This document shows, in pieces, positions 24,178 through 31,578 of a stretch of 36,221 nt of DNA. Made by a program: the position numbers and the translations under genes. The stretch comes from an uncultured Prevotella sp. (GTDB taxonomy: Bacteria; Bacteroidota; Bacteroidia; Bacteroidales; Bacteroidaceae), in assembly GCA_902497035.1 (NCBI GenBank), contig CABVDL010000017.1:1-36221 (forward strand). The letters are read 5' to 3'. Below the pieces are notes generated by a model, which was not told the origin of the DNA, did no database searches, and worked only from the letters and a program-made list of their open reading frames with translations. Each line of letters opens with the position of its first letter. Position 1 is the stretch's first letter.

Positions 24178-25917
24178 ATGAAGCGTTCAGTATATCTATT
24201 AATGTTGTTGGCCGCGCTCTCAGTGTCTGCCGGGGCGCAGGTCAAGTCGGGAACGTCACGCAACAAGGCGCGCACGTCGCAGACCACGAAGTATGCGGCC
24301 AGGGGAAATGCGGCGTCAGCCAGGGGCAAGGCGCACGCCACGGCAAGCAGCAGGAAGAAAACGGCTAACAGGACGAAAGCGTCGAAGAACGCCAACGTCA
24401 CCAATGCCTCGATACAGAAGCTGAAGAACCAGCAGGCCGCCGTTCAAAAGAAGATAAGGCAGCAGGAGAAGGCGCTCAAGGCCAACAAGGCAGACGTGGC
24501 CAAACGACTCAATGACCTGCTTGCCATCAATGGCGAGATAGACAAGAACCAGCAGAACATCAACGGCATCCAGCAGGATATCCACCATATCAACGGCAAC
24601 ATCGGCATACTCAACTCGCAGCTCACCTCGCTCAAGGCACAGCTCAAGGACCGGCAGGTCAAGTACATCAAGTCGCTGCGCTACATCGCGCGCCACCGCT
24701 CGGTGGAGGACAAGCTGATGTTTATCTTCTCGGCGAAGAATTTCTACCAGATGTACCGTCGCCTGCGCTTCATCCGCGAGTATGCGCAGTATCAGAAGGC
24801 GCAGGGCGAGGCCGTAAAGGCCAAGCAGCGTGAGGTCAACAACAAGCACACGCAGCTGCGCAAGGTGAAAGGACAAAAGAGCACATTGCTCTATAAAGGC
24901 CAGCAGGAACAGCAGAAGCTGCAGGCCAACAAAAACCAGCAGCAGGAGATTGTCAACGGCCTGCAGAAGCAGCAGCGCACCATCCAGCTGATTATTGCCG
25001 AGCAGCAGAAGAAGAATGCCGCGCTCAACGCCGAGATTGACCGTCAGGTAGAGATTGAGGTGGCCAAGGTGCGTGAGCGTGCCCTCGCAGAGGCGCGCCG
25101 CAAGGCCGCTGCCGAGGCTGCCGCAAAGAAGAAGCGGGAGGAGGAGCTGGCGCGCAAGAAAGCCGCCGCTGAGGCTGCGGCCCGGGAGAATGCCCGCCGC
25201 ATAGCCGAGGCCAAGGCGCGTGAGGCTGCGGCGCGTGAGGCTGCCCAAAAGGCCGCAGCTGCACAGGCCGCCGCCGAGAGAGCCCGGCAGGAAGCGGCCG
25301 AGCGTGACAGGGCCAAGGCCGCACAGGCCGCCGCAGCCGCACAGGCCGCCGCCGCGAAAAAAGCCGCTGCCGAACAGGCTGCGCGTGAGGCTGAGGCTGC
25401 GCGTGAGGCTGCCGAGCGAAAGCAGGAGGCCGATGCCGCCCGTGCCCGGAAAGAGATTGCCAAGGTGCGCGAGCAACAGCAGGAGGCACAGCAGTTCTCG
25501 TCGGTTGACCGCATGATGAACAACGGGTTTGAGGCCAACCGGGGCCGCCTGCCCATGCCCATCACCGGAAACTACAGAATAGTCAGTCATTTCGGCCAGT
25601 ACAATGTGGCTGGTCTGAAAGGCGTGACACTCGACAACAAGGGTATCAACATCATGGGTGGCGCCGGCTGTCAGGCACGTGCCGTCTACGACGGCGAGGT
25701 GAGCGCCGTGCTGAGCTACGGCGGCTCAGTGGTCGTCATGCTGCGCCATGGCGCCTACATTTCTGTCTATGCAAACCTGCGCTCTGCCGCGGTGAGCCGT
25801 GGACAGCACGTCAGCACGCGCCAGGTGCTTGGTACGGTCGGCGACGACCACATCCTCCAGTTCCAGTTGCGCAAGGAGCGGGCCAAGCTCAACCCCGAGG
25901 CGTGGCTCGGCCGCTGA
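24178..25917 (+). CDS. EnvC-like murein hydrolase activator (coiled coil plus degenerate LytM domain)
   Basis: 579 residues. A signal peptide (KRSVYLLMLLAALSVSAGAQ) is followed by a long coiled coil (about 75-430), very rich in Gln in its first half and in Ala/Glu/Lys/Arg near 295-420. The C-terminal LytM/M23 domain covers about 455-579. The metal-binding positions of active LytM enzymes are lost: the first motif reads NKGINIMGG (Asn for the His and Asp positions), the Y-A-H-L site is YANL, and HxH is replaced in ILQFQLRKE. This matches EnvC, which activates cell-wall amidases under control of FtsEX rather than cutting itself. The ATG directly follows the DUF4292 stop. Confidence 0.92.
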   Translation: MKRSVYLLMLLAALSVSAGAQVKSGTSRNKARTSQTTKYAARGNAASARGKAHATASSRKKTANRTKASKNANVTNASIQKLKNQQAAVQKKIRQQEKALKANKADVAKRLNDLLAINGEIDKNQQNINGIQQDIHHINGNIGILNSQLTSLKAQLKDRQVKYIKSLRYIARHRSVEDKLMFIFSAKNFYQMYRRLRFIREYAQYQKAQGEAVKAKQREVNNKHTQLRKVKGQKSTLLYKGQQEQQKLQANKNQQQEIVNGLQKQQRTIQLIIAEQQKKNAALNAEIDRQVEIEVAKVRERALAEARRKAAAEAAAKKKREEELARKKAAAEAAARENARRIAEAKAREAAAREAAQKAAAAQAAAERARQEAAERDRAKAAQAAAAAQAAAAKKAAAEQAAREAEAAREAAERKQEADAARARKEIAKVREQQQEAQQFSSVDRMMNNGFEANRGRLPMPITGNYRIVSHFGQYNVAGLKGVTLDNKGINIMGGAGCQARAVYDGEVSAVLSYGGSVVVMLRHGAYISVYANLRSAAVSRGQHVSTRQVLGTVGDDHILQFQLRKERAKLNPEAWLGR

Positions 25918-25939
25918 TGCCATAACGGCACGGGCGCTC

Positions 25940-27001
25940 TCACATCTCCAGGCCGTCGAGCAGCTGCTGGTAGGCGGCGATGGCGTGCTCCATCTCGCTC
26001 AGACAGATATACTCGTCAGCCGTGTGCGAGCGTGCCGACTCGCCCGGTCCCAGCTTCAGCGACGGCCAGTGCATGAGCGCCTGGTCGCTCAGTGTGGGCG
26101 AGCCGAAGGGCCTCATGCCCATTGCCACGCACCGCCTCACCAGCGGATGCCCGGTTGGGATGTGCGACGAGTGAAGGCGGAACGAATGCGCGCTGACCTC
26201 ACTCTTCAGGTGCGACCGGATGATGTCGAACACCTCCTCGTTGGTGTAGCACTCGTTAGTCCTGACATCAACGAGCATCGTGCAGCGGTCAGGCACCACA
26301 TTGTGCTGCGTGCCGGCGTTGACCACGGTGAGCGTCATCTTGACAGGTCCCAGCAGCGGGCTTGTCTTCTCAAAACGGTAATCCCTTATCCATCTCATGT
26401 CGTCGAGCGCCTCATAGATGGCGTTCACGCCCTCGTTGCGCGCCGCGTGGCCACTTTTCCCATGCGCGATGACATCCAGCACCATCAGTCCGCGCTCGGC
26501 GATGGCGGGCTGCATGCCCGTAGGCTCGCCCACGACGGCCACGTCAATCTTCGGCAACAGCGGCAGTACGCTGCTGATGCCCTGCTGTCCCGAAACCTCC
26601 TCCTCGCAGGAGGCCAGGTAGATGATGTTGTAGGGCTGCGCCCTGAGCGTGAGCCATCGGAACACCTGCAGCAGCGTGGTCAGGCCGCCGCCGCAGTCGT
26701 TGCTGCCCAGGCCGTAGAGACGGTCACCCTCCATGGTCGGCCTGAACGGGTCGCGTGTCCACGAGGCGGCCGGTTTCACCGTGTCGATATGCGCATTGAG
26801 CAGCAGCGTCGGCTTGCCGTCATCCCACGAGGGCGACAGTGCCCAGATGTTGTTGCCGTGCCGCTGGGGCGAGAGGCCGTAAGCCGTCATCTGCCGCTCC
26901 ATGAGGTCGGCGGCAGCGCCCTCGTTGCGGCTTGTCGAGGGGGTCGCGATGAGACGGCAGAGCAAGTCCACCGCATCGTTAAGATAGTCGTGTTGTCTCA
27001 T
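25940..27001 (-). CDS. M20-family metallopeptidase, ArgE/DapE-type deacylase
   Basis: A 353-residue two-zinc amidohydrolase. It has the first metal site NAHIDTVKP, the bridging Asp in GSNDCGGGLTTL, the catalytic Glu pair in SCEEEVSGQQG, a VGEPTG loop, and a late His in MHWPSLKLGPGESARSHTADEY. The dimerisation domain lies around residues 155-270 (GKSGHAARNEGVNA). In Bacteroidota related enzymes deacylate N-acetyl- or N-succinyl-ornithine/citrulline in arginine synthesis; that role is likely but not provable here, because no other arg gene is nearby. DapE is the main alternative. It is convergent with envC (22-bp gap) and divergent from the acyl-CoA ligase. Confidence 0.88.
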   Translation of the reverse strand: MRQHDYLNDAVDLLCRLIATPSTSRNEGAAADLMERQMTAYGLSPQRHGNNIWALSPSWDDGKPTLLLNAHIDTVKPAASWTRDPFRPTMEGDRLYGLGSNDCGGGLTTLLQVFRWLTLRAQPYNIIYLASCEEEVSGQQGISSVLPLLPKIDVAVVGEPTGMQPAIAERGLMVLDVIAHGKSGHAARNEGVNAIYEALDDMRWIRDYRFEKTSPLLGPVKMTLTVVNAGTQHNVVPDRCTMLVDVRTNECYTNEEVFDIIRSHLKSEVSAHSFRLHSSHIPTGHPLVRRCVAMGMRPFGSPTLSDQALMHWPSLKLGPGESARSHTADEYICLSEMEHAIAAYQQLLDGLEM

Positions 27002-27023
27002 AGTTAATAATTGGTCTGTGCCG

Positions 27024-27053
27024 CAAAGATAACAAAATTCGCTTGATTTTCAA
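27024..27053 (-). promoter_or_regulatory. Promoter of the M20 deacylase gene
   Basis: Minus-strand TATCTTTG at 27024-27031 matches TAnnTTTG, and TTG (27051-27053) lies 19 bp upstream, the expected spacing of the Bacteroidota -33 element. The box ends 22 bp before ATG 27001. This is the best two-part promoter in the window. Confidence 0.75.
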
Positions 27054-27126
27054 CTCTTACCGGCGCAACGTGTGGAAAAGTAATAAGTTTTTTCACTCTA
27101 TAGGCTTATAATTCGTGAATTTTATC

Positions 27127-27134
27127 TAAATTTG
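27127..27134 (+). promoter_or_regulatory. Promoter (-7 element) of the acyl-CoA ligase gene
   Basis: TAAATTTG, an exact TAnnTTTG match, ends 21 bp before ATG 27156. It covers the TTG at 27132, which rules that codon out as the translation start. Confidence 0.72.
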
Positions 27135-27155
27135 CAAGGAATAAAATCTACGAGT

Positions 27156-28991
27156 ATGCAGAACAGAAGTCATCTGTCAGTCCTTATTCAGGAACAGGCA
27201 AAGAAGTATGGCGACAAGGCAGCCATGATGTACCAGGACTTTGGCGGTACAAAATGGAAGACTGTCTCGTGGAACACTTTTGCGGGAAAGGTGAGGCAGG
27301 CCAGCAACGCGCTGCTCAACCTTGGGCTCAAGCCCCAGGAAAAGATAGCCGTGTTCTCCCAGAATTGCGTGGAATACCTCTACACCGACTTCGGCGCGTA
27401 TGGCATCCGCGTGGTCTCCATCCCTTTCTATGCCACCAGTTCGGAGCAGCAAATCCAATACATGATCAACGATGGCGGCGTGCGTGTGGTCTTCGTTGGC
27501 GAGCAGGAGCAGTATGACAAGGCACACCGCATCTTCGCCGTGTGTCCGACGCTCGAGCGTATCGTCGTTTTCGACCACGGCGTGCGCATCAGCACCCACG
27601 ACCCCAACTCGCTCTATTTCGATGACTTTATGAAACTTGGCGAGGGCCTGCCCCGGCAGGATGAGGTGGAGAGGCTCTATTCTCAGGCCAATGATGTCGA
27701 CATCTGCAACATTCTGTACACCAGTGGCACCACAGGCTCAAGCAAGGGCGTGGTACTGACCTACGGCCAGTATGCCGCCGCCTTCAAGGCCAATGACGCG
27801 TGCGTGCCGGTGGGAGAGGATGACCGCGTCATCGACTTCCTGCCCTTCACCCACATCTTCGAGCGCGGTTGGGCTTACCTTGCGCTCACTGAGGGCGCCA
27901 TGCTCATCGTCAACACCAATCCCCACAACATCCAGCAGGCCATGCGTGAGACCCATCCGACGAGTATGTCGAGTGTGCCGCGCTTCTGGGAGAAAGTGTA
28001 TCAGGCTGTCAAGGCAAAGATTGACCGCTCGTCGGCCGTACAGCAGAAGATGTTCTACGAGGCGTGGAAGATTGGTAAGAAATATAACATCGACTACCTC
28101 GCCGCAGGCCGTAAGCCACCACTATCGCTGAGGCTGAAGTACCAGGTTGCCAATAAATACGTGCTGTCATTGGTGCGTGCGCAGATTGGCTTGGAGCATC
28201 CCAATATCTTCCCCACCGCCGGTGCTTATGTGTCGCCCGAAGTGGAGGAATTCGTCCATTCCATCGGTATTTGCATGATTGTAGGCTACGGCCTTACCGA
28301 GAGCCTGGCCACCGTGTCGTGCGACCATAAGGGCGAGAAGTTCACCATAGGCTCGGTGGGACGGCCCATCAACAGCATTGAGATAAAGATAGGTGAGAAC
28401 AATGAGATTTTGCTCAAGGGCCCGACCATCACCCGCGGCTACTACAACCGTGAGGAGCTGAACGCGCAGGCCTTCGATGCCGATGGTTTCTTCCATACGG
28501 GTGACGCCGGTTACCTCAAGGACGGCGAGCTCTATCTCACCGAGCGCATCAAGGACCTGTTCAAGACGAGCAACGGCAAGTATATTGCCCCGCAGATGAT
28601 AGAGTCGCTGCTGCTCGTGGACAAGTTCGTCGACCAGGTGGCCATCATCGCCGACCAGCGCAAGTTTGTCTCCGCACTCATCGTGCCGGCCTACAATGAG
28701 ATAGAGGCCTGGGCCACGGCTCATGGCATCAAGTTCGCTAACCGCGAGGAGCTTTGTCTGAACCCGAAGGTGCACAACATGATGATGGAGCGCATCGAGA
28801 CCCTGCAGCAGGGACTGGCCCATTATGAGCAGATCAAGCGCTTCACGCTCTGCGCCCACCATTTCTCCATCGAGAACGGTGAGCTCACCAATACGCTCAA
28901 GATCAAGCGTCCGGTGATATATGAGCATTACAAGGCCGTCATCGACAAGATGTACGAGAATACGCCCTCCGACGGCGTGCTCACGAAGTAG
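27156..28991 (+). CDS. Long-chain acyl-CoA synthetase (AMP-dependent)
   Basis: ANL-superfamily enzyme that activates fatty acids through an acyl-AMP intermediate, at the inner membrane. From ATG 27156 it has 611 residues. Motifs: the phosphate-binding loop ILYTSGTTGSSKGVVL near residues 185-200, the FTHIFERGW segment, GYGLTESLATVSC near 375-390, and the hinge region FHTGDAGYLKDGELYLTERIKD, with the C-terminal Lys domain after it. Bacteroidota and FadD15-type enzymes share the LPFTHIFER pattern. It is monocistronic or followed by prfB 65 bp later. Probably used to recycle exogenous or membrane fatty acids; chain-length choice cannot be read here. Confidence 0.95.
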   Translation: MQNRSHLSVLIQEQAKKYGDKAAMMYQDFGGTKWKTVSWNTFAGKVRQASNALLNLGLKPQEKIAVFSQNCVEYLYTDFGAYGIRVVSIPFYATSSEQQIQYMINDGGVRVVFVGEQEQYDKAHRIFAVCPTLERIVVFDHGVRISTHDPNSLYFDDFMKLGEGLPRQDEVERLYSQANDVDICNILYTSGTTGSSKGVVLTYGQYAAAFKANDACVPVGEDDRVIDFLPFTHIFERGWAYLALTEGAMLIVNTNPHNIQQAMRETHPTSMSSVPRFWEKVYQAVKAKIDRSSAVQQKMFYEAWKIGKKYNIDYLAAGRKPPLSLRLKYQVANKYVLSLVRAQIGLEHPNIFPTAGAYVSPEVEEFVHSIGICMIVGYGLTESLATVSCDHKGEKFTIGSVGRPINSIEIKIGENNEILLKGPTITRGYYNREELNAQAFDADGFFHTGDAGYLKDGELYLTERIKDLFKTSNGKYIAPQMIESLLLVDKFVDQVAIIADQRKFVSALIVPAYNEIEAWATAHGIKFANREELCLNPKVHNMMMERIETLQQGLAHYEQIKRFTLCAHHFSIENGELTNTLKIKRPVIYEHYKAVIDKMYENTPSDGVLTK

Positions 28992-29056
28992 GCGAGAGGG
29001 ATGACTGGCGTGATGTGCGTGTGATATAACGATGAAAAGGTAGAATTTGAAAGATT

Positions 29057-30190
29057 ATGATAACAGCTGACCAATTGAAGGATGTGGTGGACAGAACAGA
29101 AAAGCTTCACCACTATCTTAATATCGACCAGAAGAAAGTAGAATTCGAGGAAGAGCAGCTGCGTACCCAGGCCCCGGACTTTTGGGATGACCCCAAGCGG
29201 GCGCAGGAGCAGATGAAGAAGGTGAAGGGCATTGAGAAATGGCTCACCGGCTATAAGCAAGTGAAGGAGTATGCCGAAGAGCTGAAGCTTGCCTTCGAGT
29301 ATTATAAGGAGGAGCTGGTTACCGAGGAAGAAGTCGATGCCGACTATGCCAAATGCCTCAAGGCCATCGAGGACCTTGAGCTGAAGAACATGCTGCGGCA
29401 GGACGAGGACTCGATGGACGCGGTGATGAAAATCAATAGCGGCGCGGGCGGCACCGAGGCGCAGGACTGGGCGCAGATGCTCATGCGCATGTATATGCGC
29501 TGGTGCGAGGCCCACGGCTATAAGGTTACCGTCACCGACCTGCAGCCCGGCGAGGAAGTCGGCATCAAGAGCATGACGATGACCATCGAGGGCGGCGAGT
29601 TTGCCTATGGCTTCCTCAAGAGCGAGAACGGAGTCCACCGCCTGGTGCGCGTCTCCCCCTACAATGCGCAGGGCAAGCGCATGACGAGTTTCGCCAGTGT
29701 GTTTGTCACGCCCCTTGTCGATGACACCATCGAGGTGTATGTCGACCCGGCCAAGGTGAGCTGGGACACATTCCGCTCAAGCGGCGCCGGCGGGCAGAAT
29801 GTGAACAAGGTGGAGTCGGGTGTCCGTCTGCGCTACCAGTACGAGGACCCAGACACCGGTGAAAAGGAGGAAATCCTTATCGAGAACACCGAGACGCGCG
29901 ATCAGCCGAAAAACCGCGCCAAGGCCATGCAGCTCCTCAAGAGCCAGCTCTACGACCGCGCGCTGAAGAAGCAGCAGGCCGAGAAGGCGAAGATTGAGGC
30001 CGGAAAGAAGAAGATAGAGTGGGGCAGTCAGATACGCAGCTATGTATTCGACGACAGGCGCGTCAAGGACCACCGCACGGGCTATCAGACCTCGGATGTC
30101 GATGGCGTGATGGACGGCAAGATTGACGGTTTCATCAAAGCCTACCTTATGGAGTTTGCCGAAAGTGACGCCGAGGCAGCCGAACAGTAA
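29057..30190 (+). CDS. prfB: Peptide chain release factor 2 (RF2), no programmed frameshift
   Basis: Class I release factor that reads UAA and UGA. One continuous 377-residue frame (MITADQLKDVVDRTEKLH...). GGQ, which triggers peptidyl-tRNA hydrolysis, is at residues 245-247 in SSGAGGQNVNKVESG. The stop-codon recognition tripeptide of RF2 (SPF) is here SPY at 200-202 (RVSPYNAQGKR). In E. coli the in-frame UGA that controls synthesis lies after Tyr-Leu at codon 25; here the aligned place reads TATCTTAATATCGAC (YLNID, residues 20-24) with no stop and no preceding SD-like AGGGGG, so autoregulatory frameshifting is absent. Confidence 0.96.
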   Translation: MITADQLKDVVDRTEKLHHYLNIDQKKVEFEEEQLRTQAPDFWDDPKRAQEQMKKVKGIEKWLTGYKQVKEYAEELKLAFEYYKEELVTEEEVDADYAKCLKAIEDLELKNMLRQDEDSMDAVMKINSGAGGTEAQDWAQMLMRMYMRWCEAHGYKVTVTDLQPGEEVGIKSMTMTIEGGEFAYGFLKSENGVHRLVRVSPYNAQGKRMTSFASVFVTPLVDDTIEVYVDPAKVSWDTFRSSGAGGQNVNKVESGVRLRYQYEDPDTGEKEEILIENTETRDQPKNRAKAMQLLKSQLYDRALKKQQAEKAKIEAGKKKIEWGSQIRSYVFDDRRVKDHRTGYQTSDVDGVMDGKIDGFIKAYLMEFAESDAEAAEQ

Positions 30191-30227
30191 GCAGAACATT
30201 AAACAACAACTAAAAAATTAACTCATA

Positions 30228-30419
30228 ATGGGAAACAACAAGAAAGAACAGGCCAAGCACGTCGCCGCAAGGGAAGTGAACAATGTGGCCACGCAGAAAC
30301 ACCGCACTGAGCGGGAGGAAAAACAGAAGAGTCAGGGCGACACCGTCGTAAAGTGGATATTCGGCGTACTCGTCGTGCTGGCGGTCGTCTATATGATTTG
30401 GTCGATGTTTATCGTATAA
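30228..30419 (+). CDS. Small single-pass membrane protein, function unknown
   Basis: 63 residues. The first two-thirds are very polar and charged (NNKKEQAKHVAAREVNN, then KHRTEREEKQKSQGD), and the last third is one hydrophobic helix (VVKWIFGVLVVLAVVYMIWS). This looks like a C-tail-anchored protein with a cytoplasmic helix. It starts 37 bp after prfB, in the same direction, and is probably co-transcribed. I do not recognise the family. Codon use matches the neighbours and the charge/hydrophobic pattern is clear, so I think it is real. Confidence 0.7.
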   Translation: MGNNKKEQAKHVAAREVNNVATQKHRTEREEKQKSQGDTVVKWIFGVLVVLAVVYMIWSMFIV

Positions 30420-30440
30420 AAACAGAATAGGATTTATTAG

Positions 30441-30467
30441 AAGTCTTGAAGTCAAGAAGTCCTGAAG
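30441..30467. repeat. 8-bp tandem repeat AAGTCNNG
   Basis: AAGTCTTG, AAGTCAAG and AAGTCCTG follow each other at 30441-30464, with AAG completing a fourth start. The last copy forms the left arm of the inverted repeat 30454-30535. Confidence 0.75.
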
Positions 30468-30535
30468 CTCAGCCAGCTGTCTAATATCGTATAAACGGGT
30501 ATTATAATTGCGAAAACAGAACTTCAGGACTTCTT
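30454..30535. other. Long-loop perfect 14-bp inverted repeat, possible terminator
   Basis: AAGAAGTCCTGAAG (30454-30467) and CTTCAGGACTTCTT (30522-30535) are exact reverse complements, separated by 54 nt. TATTTCTG follows the right arm. It fills the gap between the 63-residue protein and the CYTH gene. The loop is too long for a textbook intrinsic terminator; it may be a bidirectional terminator, a regulatory leader for the CYTH gene, or a degenerate mobile repeat. Confidence 0.6.
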
Positions 30536-30578
30536 TATTTCTGTATTTTGGTTTCTGTTATTTGTTTTCGTGTAGAAA

Positions 30579-31079
30579 ATGAGTGGATTAGAGATAGAGC
30601 GCAAGTTTCTGGTCTGTCATGGCGGGGCCTACCGCAAGGCCGCCACATCGTCGAGCCATATCCGGCAGGGCTATATCCCAGCCGACGGCGCTACGGTCAG
30701 GGTGCGCGTACGCGACGACAGGGCCTACCTGACGATAAAGAGCCACAGTACCGGCAACGGACTGTCGCGCTACGAGTTTGAGAAAGAGATTACGCTTGAC
30801 GAGGCCTCCCATTTGCTGAGGCTTTGCAAGGGCGGGGTCATCGACAAGCACCGTTACCTTGTGCCTTGCGGCACCCACATGTTTGAGGTGGATGAGTTTC
30901 ACGGTGACAACGACGGTCTCGTGATGGCCGAGGTGGAGCTTGGCAGTGAGACGGAAGCCTATGAAAAGCCCGATTTCATCGGTCCCGAGGTGACAGGCGA
31001 CCGCCGTTTCTACAACTCCCACCTCCTTACTAATCCTTATTCCGCCTGGAAAGCCAGCGTGCCAGAGGAATACCGGTAG
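30579..31079 (+). CDS. CYTH-domain protein (triphosphate tunnel metalloenzyme)
   Basis: 166 residues. The N-terminal signature ExExK is seen as Glu5, Glu7 and Lys9 in GLEIERKFLV. Strand pairs with VRVRVRDDRAYLTIK and YEFEKEITLDEA supply the charged residues of the eight-stranded tunnel, and VDEFHGDNDGLVMAEVEL carries later acidic ligands. Members hydrolyse tripolyphosphate or other triphosphates; bacterial ones of this size are often called inorganic triphosphatases or adenylate-cyclase-like proteins, but the substrate here is unknown. Its 3' end overlaps the convergent VanZ-like gene by 50 bp. Confidence 0.9.
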   Translation: MSGLEIERKFLVCHGGAYRKAATSSSHIRQGYIPADGATVRVRVRDDRAYLTIKSHSTGNGLSRYEFEKEITLDEASHLLRLCKGGVIDKHRYLVPCGTHMFEVDEFHGDNDGLVMAEVELGSETEAYEKPDFIGPEVTGDRRFYNSHLLTNPYSAWKASVPEEYR

Positions 31080-31437
31080 CTTGTCCTAAGGCAACGCCCA
31101 CTGCGTCGGCCACCCAGTCGATGAAATCGCCGTTTCTGATGCCAAAGGTGCAGTAGGCCTGCGCCACCTCGATGAGGGCGCCCATGATGAGCGGGGCCAC
31201 AATGGCGCCGCACAGCGCCCGGCGCCAGCCAATGGCGGAGTGGCAGCGTCCGTACTCCGTCCAGATGACGGTGCACAGGCCGCCGTAGAACACGAGGTGC
31301 GTCCACTTGTCGAAGAAGCGCACCTCACTCAGCGGTGTCTCGGGCAGGGGAATGAGGCACAGCACCCAGATGACAATGATGCAGCACCAGCTGACGGGAT
31401 AGGCGGCAAAGAGATGCCGCAAGGATGGACAATTCAT
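31030..31437 (-). CDS. VanZ-like membrane protein
   Basis: 135 residues, four predicted membrane helices: about 16-31 (SWCCIIVIWVLCLIPLP), 45-58 (THLVFYGGLCTVIW), 72-92 (ALCGAIVAPLIMGALIEVAQ) and 104-122. The VanZ pattern is visible in FFDKWTHLVFYGGL (the W/D-K-x-x-H motif) and in ALIEVAQAY followed by GDFIDWVADAVGVALG. VanZ-family proteins are small inner-membrane proteins of unknown biochemical role; the teicoplanin-resistance link of the founder should not be assumed here. Its promoter element (31460-31467) lies 22 bp before ATG 31437. The 3' end overlaps the CYTH gene on the other strand. Confidence 0.88.
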   Translation of the reverse strand: MNCPSLRHLFAAYPVSWCCIIVIWVLCLIPLPETPLSEVRFFDKWTHLVFYGGLCTVIWTEYGRCHSAIGWRRALCGAIVAPLIMGALIEVAQAYCTFGIRNGDFIDWVADAVGVALGQATGIPLARWLSRRNKD

Positions 31438-31459
31438 GTGATAATTTCTTTTGTTGCTA

Positions 31460-31467
31460 CAAAATTA
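31460..31467 (-). promoter_or_regulatory. Promoter (-7 element) of the VanZ-like gene
   Basis: Minus-strand TAATTTTG, exact TAnnTTTG match, 22 bp before ATG 31437. It is back to back with the promoter of the transporter gene at 31522. Confidence 0.65.
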
Positions 31468-31521
31468 AACATTTTCACGATTAAATCCTTACGGTTTGCT
31501 TATAATCTCAATATTATTGTT

Positions 31522-31529
31522 TAATTTTG
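31522..31529 (+). promoter_or_regulatory. Promoter (-7 element) of the transporter operon
   Basis: TAATTTTG, exact TAnnTTTG match, 49 bp before ATG 31579. A TTTG at 31495-31498 lies 23 bp upstream, slightly farther than the usual -33 spacing. Confidence 0.62.
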
Positions 31530-31578
31530 CAATATCATTGATTATAACGTATAGGTAAAGGACATTGATTGTGTTGTT

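Noticed and set aside
24316..25590. 424-codon minus-strand frame opposite envC
   Set aside because: Leu/Gly-rich sequence is the antisense of the Ala/Gln/Lys-rich coiled coil; the plus strand has the real protein.
27132..27155. TTG start for the acyl-CoA ligase
   Set aside because: The codon lies within the -7 promoter element; ATG 27156 is the natural start.
29041..29056. Promoter box TAGAATTTG in front of prfB
   Set aside because: It has three bases, not two, between TA and TTTG, so it does not match the consensus used for the other promoters.
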